The translations under genes were made by a program, and so were the position numbers. Of a stretch of 64,000 bases of DNA, positions 1 to 11,285 are shown in pieces. Position 1 is the stretch's first letter. Every line of letters begins with the position of its first letter. The notes under the pieces are model-generated. The model saw nothing but the letters and a program-made list of their open reading frames with translations. It had not been told where the DNA came from and made no database searches. Origin of the DNA: Podospora bellae-mahoneyi (taxonomy: Eukaryota; Ascomycota; Sordariomycetes; Sordariales; Podosporaceae); assembly GCF_035222275.1 (NCBI RefSeq), contig NC_085881.1, positions 3,348,001 through 3,412,000 on the forward strand. The letters are read 5' to 3'.

Positions 1-1311
1 AAGCACGAGGATGGCACCTTTGAGGAGGTTACACAGGCGGGCGGTATGCTCGCATACTATCTCCTCAACAAGGACGCTGGCAATCCAGACAAGGGTGTCA
101 AGGCCTTCCCCAACGGCTTCCGCATGGTTGCCGGCGACAGCAACCGCCGCAACTACTCTATCGGCAGCCGCAACTTCAAGGATGCCGATCCCGAAAAGTC
201 TCTATGGGCCATGCTCGGCGAAACGAGCCAGGAGGATCTCGCCCAGCGTGCTGTCGGCTTCAACTGCCTCGACTACAATAAAACCCCCGAGGGTGCCTTG
301 GTGCGCCACTATCTCCCCGAGAAGGGTTACCTCGATGGCAACTGCCCCGACGGCATCCGTTTGGAGCTCATGTTCCCTTCGTGCTGGAATGGCAAGGACT
401 TGGACTCGGCCAACCACAAGTCTCACGTCGCATATCCCGACCTTATTACGGATGGGTGGTGCCCCAAGGGATTTGACACCAAGCTTCCCAGTCTGATGTT
501 CGAAATCATCTACGAGACCAACAAGTTCAAGGGAATCCCTGGCGAGTTTGTCATGGCCAACGGTGATGCTCAGGGTATGTTTTGATGTCTTCCGAACTTG
601 AAAAAGTCACTGACAATTGTAGGTTTCGGTTTCCACGGTGACTTCGCCAGCGGCTGGGACGAGGAGTTCCTCCAGGATGCTGTCGAGACCTGCACTGACC
701 CCAGCGGTTTGCTTTCGGCTTGCCCCTTGTTCAACCTTCAGAGCGAGGATGAGCAGCGCCAGTGCCAGATTGAGCTTCCCGAGGATCTCGTCAACGAGAA
801 GGTCACTGGAAAGCGCGGCAAATCTCTTCCCGGAGATGTTCCTATCCGCTATGGGCCGGCTCCTGCTAATGTCCAGGCTCCAGGAGCGGACCAGACCAGC
901 CACATTCCGGTTCCCACCGTCACCTACCAGCCTGCCGAGTCCTCTGCCTACCAACCCGGCGGTATCTTCAACGGCGACGCCCCCAGCTCGAACTCGAGCT
1001 CAAGCTCTGAGGAGGTCAAGGTCACTGCCCTTGCTCAGCCCGAGCCCGAGCCCGAGCCTGAGCCGACCCCTACTCCCACCCCTACCCCCTCCGAGGCTCC
1101 CCTCCCCTCCGGCTACGAACTCGTTCGCACCGAGTACGTCACCAACGGCAAGGTTGTCAGCAAGATTGTCGTCATCGAGACCGTCGAGTACGTCATGCTG
1201 GCTGCTGCCACCGAGATTGAGACCGTCACCGTAACAGCCACTCTTGATGCCCAGAAGGCTCGCCGCGGGCTCAACCACCTCCACCGCCACAGGCACGCGG
1301 GATCGCACTAA
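1..1311 (+). CDS. DUF1996 secreted protein, 5' truncated by the window edge
   Basis: The 3' part of a DUF1996-family protein; these are usually secreted or cell-surface fungal proteins of unknown biochemical role. Exons are 1-574 and 623-1311; the intron at 575-622 (48 bp, GTATGT to TGTAG) joins a split Gly codon so that the protein reads through DAQGFGFHGDF. DUF1996 hallmarks are visible: the CPDGIRLELMFPSCWNGKDLD segment region (around base 345-410), the KSHVAYP motif and FGFHGDFASGW. The core ends near base 860. It is followed by a low-complexity Ser/Pro linker, a Pro-Glu then Pro-Thr repeat (about 1040-1095) and a short Thr/Val-rich tail ending in a His/Arg cluster. The N-terminus with the expected signal peptide lies outside the window. 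No WSC domain follows the core. Family assignment is confident; function is unknown. Confidence 0.88.
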
Positions 1312-1827
1312 AAAGGCGGGATTGATTTCTGCGTTGTAGTGTTATGATCCATGATCTACCAGCTGCACATATGGGTTATGGTCACATCTGTTTTCTATCT
1401 CGCCCAGTCTTTTTGAAGAACAGGACTTGCGGAGTGGCTTTTCTTCACTTCTCTTCACTGTGGATACTAGGGGATTATTTTGTGGTTGTGTTTTTCTGAC
1501 ATGGAACCTGGTATGGGGGAGGGGGGTGTGGTGTGGGTTAGATGGGTGGAAAAATGGGAGCATTCAGCGAAGGCTTTTTTATTTTATCCAGCATTATGAA
1601 ATGAAATTGAGGAAGTTTTCTTTTCTTATGAACTATGGACTCTTGATGTCATGTTGTTATGTGAATTCCTTTTTGCTTAAACTTGAAGAAGCCTAACAAC
1701 TGCCGGGCTGTTCTTATCCAAACCAGAGGCCTGCTGCAGGAGGAGGATATCTGCAATGCCGTTGGGGTAACACTTTTATCACAAGAGTCTTTCTCAGAAG
1801 ACTTTTCGTTACCAGAGTGTTCTTTAT

Positions 1828-1860
<33 letters not shown>

Positions 1861-2527
1861 CAAAAAAAAGTAAAAAGAATAAAACAAACAAGGTGACTCT
1901 AACGTGTATCTCATTGCCATACATCATCAAACCACACCATGACAGTCAAAACCCCCTACCTCCTCCTCCTTCCCCCCTCTCTTCCCTGAAGATCTGGCGC
2001 CAGACTCAGCTGCATGATCTCTGGTCGTCCCCCTCAATCTCAAAGGCTCAAATAAACCAACAAGTCAACAAACAATTGTTAAATATCAACATCCTCTACC
2101 TACCTTACCTCCACCAACCCATCCCGACAAAAAAGAAATCCCACATTTCACTCATGTTTACCTCATTTCCCTCCCCCCATTCCAGTGCTCATCTCGCCCC
2201 CATCAGTATGTCATGACAGCATGTCTCAACTCCCCCCCACCCAAGGCCTGGAATGGCGTTGCTCAGCACGACTACATTCCTCTCTCTTTTCTCTCTCTCT
2301 CTGCTGACCACCCGACACCTTTTCTTACCACCCCCTCGCCACCCACTCACCAGCCCTCGTTTCTCCTTTTTTGCATTTTTGCATCACCACCGGGGTTGTG
2401 GTTTCACCTCCACCACCACCATCACCATTATCACCACCACCACCACCACATCACCACACGCTCCTTTAGCAAACCACACTCCTTCAATCGACCCCCATCA
2501 TAACCACAGCTCCAACAGCAGCAAAAA
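1312..2527. other. Intergenic: 3' end of the DUF1996 gene and leader of the next gene
   Basis: No coding signal seen. It holds a 27-base A run (1834-1860) and, from about 1955, a long C- and CT-rich stretch with CAC/CCA-rich segments (2400-2455), typical of fungal promoters and 5' leaders in front of the gene starting at 2528. Confidence 0.6.
1834..1860. repeat. Poly(A) tract, 27 bases
   Basis: An uninterrupted A run followed after one C by eight more A. There is no flanking sequence suggesting a retroposed element, so it is best treated as a simple repeat. Confidence 0.9.
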
Positions 2528-3499
2528 ATGCCACCAAACAACAACCCCCACCCCGGCTCCGGCTCAGCCTCCCAATCCCTCCCCCCTTCCTCCCTTAACC
2601 CCCTAACCTCGGCCACCGGAATAGTAGTCATGGTCCTCATAACCACCATCTCCCTCGGCCTCGCAATCGCCCTCCTCCTCCTCTACCTCCGCAAGCGCAA
2701 ACGCTCCGCCCAGCGCAGACTCGCCGCCCGCCTAAGCGGCATGCCTGAGATCCGCGCTGGTGACTCCACAGAAACTGAACGGTCACACATCACCACCCAT
2801 GCCCATCAAGAGAGTAGCAGACTCCAAAAATGGGGAAGCAAGGAAGCGTTTGAGGTTGTTGAGATTAGTGCGCCGAGTCTGGCGAGTATGGCTATTGACG
2901 GGGGGGGGCAGAAAAGGGCTAGGTCGCTTCCTGTTTTGTGGGGGGAGAGGGAGGGGGATGTTGAGGCGGTTGACGGAGGAGGAGGAGGAGGAGGAAAAAA
3001 GGGGGTTGAGAAAGGGGGGAGAGGGGAGGAACAAACTTTCGAGGAGCCAGTCGTGTGCTTGGCCAAGTGAGATGAAGAGGTTGGGCGAGGGTGACGAGAA
3101 CAAGGCGGAGGGGTGGTTAGTGAACGAAACTACTGCTGCCGCGGGGGTTGAGCTGCCTAAACGGAGTTTCTTCCGGGGCGGGTCGTTGAAGGAAAGAGGG
3201 GAGAGGGGGTCCTGGCCGGTGAGGGAGTTGACCGGGGGGTTGTCGAGGGTTCATCACACCGTTCATGGGTATCCTTCCGGCGGTGTGTCTGCGTTGGGAC
3301 GGCAGCAGGAGGAGAAGGAGAGGGAGATTGGGCTTGGGAGTAATACGATCAGGGGGTATGGGTGTTTGAGGTTGGGGCCTGGGTTTGCTGATGGGGCGGG
3401 GAGGGTGTTGCCTGAGCCGCCTAGGGCTGTTGTCACGGGGGGACAGGGGGGAATTGTGAGGAGTCATACTGTTGGGGCTATGGTTGGGAGTTGTGGACA

Positions 3500-3530
<31 letters not shown>

Positions 3531-5749
3531 CAACCTCAAGTGCAGCCGAGCGTTGTTCCCCCTCCTCCGCCGCATCGGCCGCTGCCTCAGACACCGCCGA
3601 GGGCTGTCGCGAGGAGGCGGTCGAGGGCGCAGAGTACCGATTCGACATTGTCGGAGATTTTAAAGTCGACGGAGAAGAGGCTGAGGGCCGGGAGTGCGAC
3701 TGGTGGTGTAGGTCGGGGAAGGCATATGAGGATGGGGTCCTTGAATGCTCGAACCGTGTCGATGGCGGGGACGAGTCAAGAGTGCTTGCTGCCGAAGAAG
3801 GGGATGGGTCACAAACGACAGGACTCTGAGGTGTCGGCCGTGTCTGAGTCCGATAGCTTGGCTGGTGAGGAGAGCCCGATTGAGAACCCGGCTGGACTGA
3901 CGTCGCCCAGTCGCAGTAGGCTGGTTCGAAAGCCAGCGCAGGAGCAGCCCCAACAGGCAGAAAGGCAGGTGGAGATGATGATCCAATCGCCGAGAAGCTC
4001 CATCTCCTCCTCGCTGTCGACAGTCTTCAGTGAGGACGAGATGCCAGACGAGGTCAAAAAGGCAATCATGCCGTTGGATGGCTTTGTCGTTGCACCCCAG
4101 CCCGCCACCAGTGTCCAAGCGCCTGCCATGAACGACCCTTTCATCACGGCGCCAGTTCCTCTGCCGCTGTCCATCAACAGATGTTCCCCCAGCACCACCT
4201 CGGTTGGGTTGAGACAACAGCCCAAAACCCAAGGTCTGTTCCGAGAAAGCCTCGAACGGTCCTCCATACAGCGCCGAATGACACTCGCAAGCCCAACCCA
4301 AGATCTCATCCTCGCCCCCGGGCCCAGTGTAGCCCCTGGCTCAACACTCCTTCAACAACAAGATGATAACATCCCACGAATCCCAGCCGGCCCTCTCTTC
4401 CTCCGCCTCACAAAAACCAGCACCCTCAGCACAATCCCAATCCTCCCACCCCCGCCGCCCCCGGCCCGGTCTTCAGCCAACACCAACAACGCCGCAAGAC
4501 CCTCTCCCCCACCAAAACCGTCTCCTTCGCCGACGACCGCCCCCGAATCCACAACGTCCCCCGCCACTCCCCCACCCGCCCATCCAAAAAGCCCGGCATC
4601 AAAATGTCTCCCTCCCAACACCAACTCGAACTCTCCCTCTCCCGCAACGGCAACAGAGACTCGGCTTGCTCAACCTTTTCGGTGGACAACGCCCCGGCGA
4701 CGGTGCTCAAAAGATCGGCAGAGGTGAACAACGCCAGCTTTTTTGCCAACTCACTGTTGTTTCCCGACCCGCTCAACCCCAAGTCAGCAGCGACTCCCCC
4801 ACCACCAACCACAGCGGCCGGCTCTGAGGGGGAGGGGGAGTCGGAAGATGAGGACGACATCCCCCTGGCGGATACTGTCGCCTCGCTGAGGAGGATGAAC
4901 TCGCAGATGTCGACTTCGAGTGTGACCTCGCTGCATAATGAGAACCCGAAGCGGTTTTCGGGGACTTTGCAGAACTTTCAAAAGAGGAAGTCGATCGGGG
5001 CGAGGAATTATCTTTCGCTTGGGGGGAATGTTGACACTGCGAGGCGGAGGAAGAGGGGTCAGTCGGTTGCCAATGGGGGCGGGGGCGGCGGTTCGCATAA
5101 TAGATCTAACTCCCAGCCTGCCTTGCCGCAGCATGGGAGACGGGGGAGTCGAGGGAACGGAGGGGGGGCGATGAACGCCTCACTCAGTCAGACCAGTTTG
5201 GGGAGTCCGAGGGTGAGTAGGGAGGTTATTCCGCTGGCGTATCCGGTCGAGAAGCGGCAGGAGGGGTGGGAGTGGGGTGGGAGTGTAGGGGCGGGGAATG
5301 TGTCGCCGCCGCATAAGAGGAGGAAGCCGGGGAGTGTGCATGAGCGGAGGCAGAGTTTGTTGAGGATGAGTGTGTTGGAGACGGTGACGGATTCGTCGCC
5401 TGGGGTGGTGGGTGGTGGTGGTGGTGGTAACAAGGAGAATGATGGGGAGGGAGGACCGTTCAAGTTGCCGGTGAGGGAGGAGTTTACTTTTCATAGTGGG
5501 TATGCTGGGTTGGGGGGGGGTGTGAGTTTGGGGCAGTTTGGGACGCCGAGCAGGGGGGGAAGGGGGACGGGGACGGGGAGGAATAGTGTGGAGAGTTTGG
5601 GGTTGTATGATAGGCAGGGATTTTTGATTACTTCGCCTGTGAGGGGTGATGCTGGTGGTGGTAGGAATAATAATGGCGGGTCGCCGTTGAGGGGGTTGAT
5701 GGTGCACCAGGATCGGTTGCAGAGTAGTCCTTCGAGGTTGAGGGTTTGA
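2528..5749 (+). CDS. Hypothetical single-pass membrane protein, long and disordered; two unresolved frame changes
   Basis: Function not recognised. The protein opens with about 30 Ser/Pro-rich residues, then a strong hydrophobic segment (about residues 31-52, GIVVMVLITTISLGLAIALL) followed by basic KRKRSAQRR, which fits a single membrane anchor with a long cytosolic tail. The tail is low complexity: a 12-Gln tract (about 3499-3534), many Ser/Arg motifs resembling kinase sites, and acidic patches (about 4825-4870). The reading frame of 2528 is used to about 2900-3060, the next frame from there to about 4390 (protein-like from KLSRSQSCAWPSEMKRLGEG on), and the first frame again to the stop at 5749 (protein-like from KTVSFADDRPRIHNVPRHSP). 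I could not find canonical introns of the right length at either switch. Homopolymers are close by (nine G at 2900-2908). The gene model is therefore approximate; that it is one gene is probable. Confidence 0.6.
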
Positions 5750-5969
5750 GTTTGGGGCGGAGGGGGAGGTTTTGTATATCAGCGGATACCACATGTTTTT
5801 CTGTTTTCGGTATGGAGTTTGAAGGTTGGGTCTGGCTTTCTTATTATAATACACGTTATAATACAGTTTAATACTCATCCAGCTGTGCCATTTGCATCTC
5901 GGGCCATGTTCGTTCTCCTATTTTGTATGTATGGCCCCTTTCTTTGACACACCAATACATCAGCACATC

Positions 5970-6070
5970 ATCGTCCCAATACAACAACACAATCGTCTTA
6001 ACATAAAGTATAATTGTCCCAACATAACACATAATCGTCTCAACATAACACACATAACCGTCCCAAAATT
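5970..6070. repeat. Imperfect short tandem repeat, unit about 15-20 bp
   Basis: Successive blocks of the form CCAAYATAACACATAATCGTC (with variants such as CAACACAATCGTC and AACACACATAACCGTCC) recur four to five times. Spacing is irregular, so this is a decayed minisatellite rather than a clean array. Confidence 0.6.
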
Positions 6071-6689
6071 GAATGTTAATGATAGGTGTCACGGCATCAA
6101 GGTACATCATTCACTCACTCGCAACTCACTCAAAGAATGTATAACATCCACAGTCAAATCACGCCACCATCACTTTCAGACCAAAGTTAAAAATCAACGC
6201 CTTTATTCCCTTTCCTATGCTGAGGTGTTATGATCCCTTCTCCCCAGCCTCATCGTCTGAGCAGTAGATGTCCCCGTCCTAGCCACCGCAATGATCAACA
6301 GATACATAACCTCACAAATCAAAATCAACGCCCCATCCACTTTTGTCCGATTCTCTCCTCCTCTCATTTATATCCTCTTGCCCATACCAAGTAAAAAAGT
6401 GAGGGGCGTAGGGTCGTGGAAAAAAAAAAAAAACCGCAGACATATAAAAAGAAAAATCAACGCAGACAAATAAAATCAAATATCAAAAAACAACGCTTTA
6501 TATTAACCACAACCCTTATCTGCCTCCTCACACTGCCCTAATAACCCTCTTGTCCCATGACCTTCTTCTCCTTCCTCCTGCAGGCGTTTACCAACGCCGA
6601 AAAAAAATCGATCATGGGCGTGAGCAAACGGCATAAAAGGTGTCGTCACCAAGCGTGTCTTTTTTACAAAAATTCGACACAAATTTCAT

Positions 6690-6715
6690 GTTGTTGTTGT
6701 TGTTGTTGATGATGA

Positions 6716-6751
<36 letters not shown>

Positions 6752-6762
6752 CGTTGTTGTTG
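6690..6762. repeat. TTG trinucleotide tract with an internal GAT interruption
   Basis: About 24 units, mostly TTG with a short GATGATGAT block, lying just 3' of the Myb-like gene (CAA repeats on the gene's strand). It is immediately downstream of the stop at 6782 and so probably sits in the 3' UTR. Confidence 0.85.
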
Positions 6763-6781
6763 TGAGATGAAAAGATGCTGC

Positions 6782-8174
6782 TCAAATAGCACCATCATCC
6801 TCGTCATCATCCTCCATCTCGTCATCCTCCATCTCGTCATCCTCATCGCTACCGTCGTTGATGTCAATGTTGTCGAATTTGAAGCCCGGGGTGCTAGGGG
6901 GTTGAGCACCGCCCTGTTTCTTGATGAGCTGGGGGCGAGTGGGTGTAGAGGAGGCAGAATCGTGGAGACCTGGGAGTGCTTTATCGGGAGAAGAGGAAGA
7001 GTCGAGATCGATAACGTTGCCGTTGGCCGCGTGCTGGGCCATGACCTGGTCGTTCTTGGACTTCAACTTGGCCCTCTCGCCAGTCATGAGGTTCGACCAC
7101 TGGCCCGGCCCACCAATCTGACCAGCCATCTTCTTCCAGGGCGAGTTCGCCTTCGGCTTGGGGGCCTCCTCGTCGAGAGCATCGTAGTTAACTTCAGGCG
7201 AGTCGACGTCGGAGGATGAGGTGACCACCTCGGGCGAATTGAGAACCTTGGGCAAGGCGGGGGAATCATCAAGGGGGAAGACGAGCTCGGGCTCATCATC
7301 GAGCGAGGTGACGTCCGGCTCCCCCTTGACCTTCTGCTTCTTGGTGGGGGACTTGTGGGGCGTCTTGGGAGCAGGTGCGGCGGCAGCACGCTTTCTGGTG
7401 GGAGCAGGCTTCGCAGGGGAGGCTCTGGCTCCGGTGGCGGCTTTGGCAGCCTTGGTGGTGCCGCCTTTCACGCTGACGCCCTTTCGAACGCTGTGGCCGC
7501 CGTTCTGGAGATACTCTTCAAACGCGTCGGCAGGGTCTTGTCCGCTCTCAACGGCCTCCTTAAGCACGTTCGCCTGCTGCTTGATCGCTCTGAAGTGGTA
7601 CTGAAGACCTTGCTCCGTGGAAGCACCAAAGTACTTCTGGAGATCTAAACAAAGTGTTAGTCATGTAATGTCATCTGGATCCAAGCAAGCACACCTTCAG
7701 CCCGAGGACCTCCTCTACCCCACACGTTGGAGGTGATCTTGGTGAAATCATACTCCGAGGGAGGAGGGCCCCGGCCCTCTTCATGAAGCTCATAAGCAAG
7801 ACGAAGACCCTTCGCCTGAGCGTTGACACCACGGAAGCGGTGCTCGGCGGCCGAGGCGGTCATGCCCACCATGGCACCAATCTCTATTCACCCCACCAAC
7901 CACCGACGTTAGTGACTGCTCTAGACTCCAAGGCAAAACAAGATGCGCCGAGCCCAGCAATGAGCCCTCTGTTTACAGCCCGAAAGTCTAGAACAATCCG
8001 GCGGTGAGTGGCTCAGGGCGGGTCACGTGAAGGTCACGCGAGGGAAGGGTAGAAGAAGAAAAAAGCAAACATACTCTTGTAATCAATAGACATGTTCTGG
8101 ACTTGACTCGCAATGAGAGCAGCGAGCAAGCGCTGTTGGGTTTCGGTACTCTTGAAATCGGCCTTGCGCGACAT
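6782..8174 (-). CDS. Myb-like DNA-binding domain nuclear protein
   Basis: A 383-residue protein, exons 8174-8075, 7883-7695 and 7644-6782 (introns GTATGT...ATAG and GTGTGC...TTAG). The N-terminus, MSRKADFKSTETQQRLLAAL followed by an IGAMVGMTASAAEHRFRGV helix, matches the short Myb-like domain found at the start of many Ascomycota proteins (Myb_DNA-bind_8 type), in which the second half recognises DNA. A second similar helical block follows in exon 2-3 (KITSNVWGRGG, then LQYHFRAIKQQA), suggesting two tandem copies of the fold. The rest is Lys/Ala/Pro-rich with basic stretches (about residues 140-185) that look like nuclear localisation signals, and it ends in a Glu/Asp-rich tail. An in-frame ATG lies upstream at 8267, but MSRKADF is the usual family start. 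The target genes are unknown. Confidence 0.82.
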
Positions 8175-8654
8175 TTTGACGATGATGTGTACGAGCCAAG
8201 ATGTCCAGTTACAGGCGGGAGGGCGAGGTCGGTCGAGCAGAGTTGGAGGTGGTCGCTTGAGAGGCAAGGTGCAGTCGCAGCTGTTTATTTGAGAAAGTAA
8301 GAAGGTCAGCCAGTGATCGAATCATGAGAAAAGAGAAGAGCCGCGAAGGTCGGTCTGTAGAGTTGAGGGAGGTGGGGGAGAGAGCAGAGGTGAATAAAGG
8401 AAAATCCTGCGAAAGTTGGCAAGGGGGGAGATAGCTTAAATAGATCACGTGGTGATGGAAGAGCAGGATTCCGCCAAAGGACTCTGGATGGAAAGAACGA
8501 TCGATGACTGCGGCTTGTAAACAGCTCCTCGAACTCGATGCTGCTGGCTTGGAGGCGTAGCCACCTGGCTCAGATGTTGTCACGCTCTGGACAGAATAAC
8601 CGGCACTGCGAGTTAGCAAAGCGTATATTGACAGTATACTTACACCTCTCCAAA

Positions 8655-8715
8655 CAGGGAATAGGCCTCGAACGATAGTCAACAGGCCTCAAAGGATAGT
8701 CAATAGGCCTACAAA
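8655..8715. repeat. Short tandem repeat, unit about 22 bp, nearly three copies
   Basis: A unit of the form AGGCCTCRAASGATAGTCAAY occurs twice in succession, followed by a third partial AGGCCTAC. The motif AGGCCT repeats at regular spacing. It is small and the boundaries are approximate. Confidence 0.7.
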
Positions 8716-9004
8716 GAGAGCAAGGACGCCTATCAACTGTCTTCCGAGGCCCATTAAGCATGCTCCAAGGCGTATCAAGATACCACCCTCCGTCGACTTA
8801 CTTTTTAAGTGTCCAGTTCGGTATGTTGTCCACAACGTGGGTGTCCAAGCCAGCAGTATCGAGCTGGAGCCAGATGTTTGGACCTGGCGGTGATCGTGAC
8901 TTGAGGCCAAGCGGTAATGTCTTCAAAAGCTCCGACGAAGAAATTCTTCAGCCCCAAGTGAGAAACTCTTGAGAAGTATCGAAAGAAGAGGAAGCTTAGA
9001 CGAA

Positions 9005-9100
9005 GAAACTCTGATGAAGAAGAAGCCCTGATCAAGAAACTCTGACGAAGAGAAAAGCTCTGGTCAAGAAACTCCGACGAAGAAAAAAGCTCTGATGAAA
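9005..9100. repeat. Minisatellite, unit about 32 bp, three clear copies
   Basis: Three consecutive copies begin GAAACTCYGAYGAAGA and continue into an AAAAGCTCTGRT-type half; degraded copies extend upstream to about 8930. Copies are about 85% alike by eye. The two halves of the unit also resemble each other. Confidence 0.75.
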
Positions 9101-9334
9101 AAGGAGATGACAGGGGGATAGAGGCAAAAAAAAAGGATAGAGGCAAAAAGGAAATGGGGCAAAAGGAGTATAGTAAACAAAATAATGTACATACCTAGCG
9201 GTGATGGTGATTTGCCCTTGGCCTTGGTGTGATGACTCAGTGCTTGGATTCCTACGAGAGAAAAGAAGAACAGAAGAAGGACAGGGCTGCAGAATCTGAG
9301 ATAAATATAGTTGTGGGAGAACAGAAACGGGCGC

Positions 9335-9990
9335 GGGCCGGTCTGTGTGTTAAAATGCGGGACTGAAGCTGCGGCCGCCGCCGGCACGGCGATGCCGTGG
9401 ATATGAACTTTAAAACGAAAAGGATAATGCGTCTGCCGGGTTGACAATGTTGTTGATATGGGTCCTAAAGAGAAATGAAATGCGGTGGCGGTTTGTATGC
9501 CGAACAATGGGATGGGACTTGAGCTATGTCCGCTGCCGGCTCGGACGACTGGATGTCGTTGATATGGGTCTCAGAAAGGGAAAAAAAAAATAACGTCGGA
9601 GGTTTGTATGTTGAACTGTGGGACTTGAGATATGTCCGCCGCTGGCTCGGACGAAGCTGTCGATATGGGTCGTGGAAAGAAAAAGAATGCGCCGGCGTTA
9701 TATGTTGAACTGCGTGACTTGAGCTGCGTCGGCTGAGCCGGCTGGATGATATTGCCGATACGGGTCTTGAGAAGAAAAAGAAGGCAGCTGGGGTCTATTT
9801 GTTGAGATGAGCGACTAAAGCTCGCTAGATAATGCGTCAATATGGGTCTTAGAAAGGCGGTCTGTATGTTGAGATGAACGACTTAAGCTGTGCATGTCAA
9901 GCTCGCTCGATGATGTTGTCAAGATGAGTCTTAAAAAGACTCAAGATTGTGAAGGTAGGGGCACTCTGTATGTTGAGATGAACTATGTGG
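9335..9990. repeat. Diverged tandem array, unit about 70-150 bp, about seven copies
   Basis: A recurring order of blocks is visible: GGTTTGTATGTTGAACTGYG, then GACTTGAGCTRYGTC, then a GCYGGCTCGGACGA block, then GTYGATATGGGTCT, then a GAAAGAAAAAG spacer. Starts of copies fall near 9338, 9490, 9598, 9692, 9790, 9862 and 9963. Left copies are longest and most GC-rich; right copies are shorter and more diverged. No open frame runs through the array. Confidence 0.75.
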
Positions 9991-11285
9991 GGAGAAAAGA
10001 ATACTCATGCTAAGCCGTGACAAACTATACCACTAGGTGTTTGTCTATCTCCTTATTCTAACTTTGTGACGAGGTAAGCAAAGACACAGACTCCTGCGGT
10101 AGAGACTATGCAGCGAGCAGCTAAGTCTGCTCATCTTTCCCTTGCCATTCAATCAAGCTATTCAGGCAAGTAGATAGATAGCTGGGTGCTTTGCTTCATT
10201 GTCATTGTCCATAGAGGACTCGACGAGCAGCCAGGGGTATACGAAAGGGGTGGATATACTACAAGGCATGGAGCAAATGCTGGGATGGACATGCATTGCT
10301 CTACGTAGGTGCCCAGTAGACTTCAATCGGAATGTCTGATGGTAGTCAATGGAAAGGGGCAGTAGCCAATAAGGCTGCTGTTACACTGATGTTGCGCTAA
10401 CATCATGCTGCGATGACTTTTGCAGTGTTGATGTTGAAGGTAAGAAAAGGGGTAGCAGTGGAAGCCAAGAAAAAAGCAAAAGTTTGCTCCAAGTTGAGAG
10501 GTATTTTGTTATAGAGATAAAAAGAAATCAGACCCAACTAACCGATAACTTAAAGACTGATGCTTATTTCTGATAGAGCTGGCGATTGGATTGTTGTATG
10601 AAGCTGCATATGTTTAAACAAGCCCGTGAACAAGGCTGCAACTGAAATGGGTCAGTCGCTGTGGTGACCAAAGTCAATAAAGGACCACATGTGGACACTT
10701 ACCACCTCATCAAAGGCGTCGGGTTTTGCAGCAAATGCCAACTGATTAAAGTGAACGCTTCTTAATCTGGCGGGCGACAGCTGCTCTTCGGACTCGCGAT
10801 GGGGCTTCAACTGGCTGTTGCAGAGGTGATGATGTCTTCATGGGAAAAGGAGAAAATCTCCAGCGCTGAGGCTGGAGATTCTTGGTGTTTCTAGCCCCAC
10901 TTTGAGAGCCAGGGGTGAAGAGGGACTGGTCGCCTGGTTGCCAAGAACCTGACAGTTGGAGCCTCGAAAGCCAGCCTTGCAAGTTATCATCAAGATGCCG
11001 GCATTGAATCTATCTTGACATAAAACAGCCTTCTGATGCAAGTGACCAGCAGACCTGATTAATGACCGAAGGACCATATCGGCACCACGGCGAGTTCAGG
11101 ATGCCATTGATCAGAAGTCCTGTTCTAACAGAAAGTTGGAGCCCCTGCACATATGGAGTGAGGAGGCGATGCGGGTCTTGGCTTCCCCAACCCACAATGG
11201 GTTGGTGTTCAAACGGGAGTGTTTCAATCATCACATCAAAATTTATTACAAGATCTATATAATATTATGTACTCGTTTACATCAT

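Larger units (their letters stand above)
5750..6781. other. Convergent intergenic region with simple repeats
   Basis: The 3' ends of the membrane-protein gene and of the Myb-like gene on the minus strand meet here. It is AT-richer than its surroundings and has no coding signal. It contains four to five imperfect copies of a CAACATAACACATAATCGTC-like unit (about 5970-6070) and a TTG-repeat tract at 6690-6762. Confidence 0.6.
8175..11285. other. Gene-poor region with tandem arrays
   Basis: The upstream region of the Myb-like gene, running to the 3' end of the PQ-loop gene. No ORF here has recognisable homology. The distinct content is three separate diverged tandem repeats (8655-8715, 9005-9100, 9335-9990), listed individually. 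From 10000 to 11285 I see nothing beyond scattered short AT-rich runs. Confidence 0.6.

Noticed and set aside
1834-1860. Poly(A) run as the tail of a retroposed gene or SINE
   Set aside because: No target-site duplication or upstream element could be recognised.
4327-4386. Candidate intron at the second frame change of the membrane-protein gene
   Set aside because: Its length (60 bp) is a multiple of three and so does not produce the observed frame change; the donor GTGTAG is also poor.
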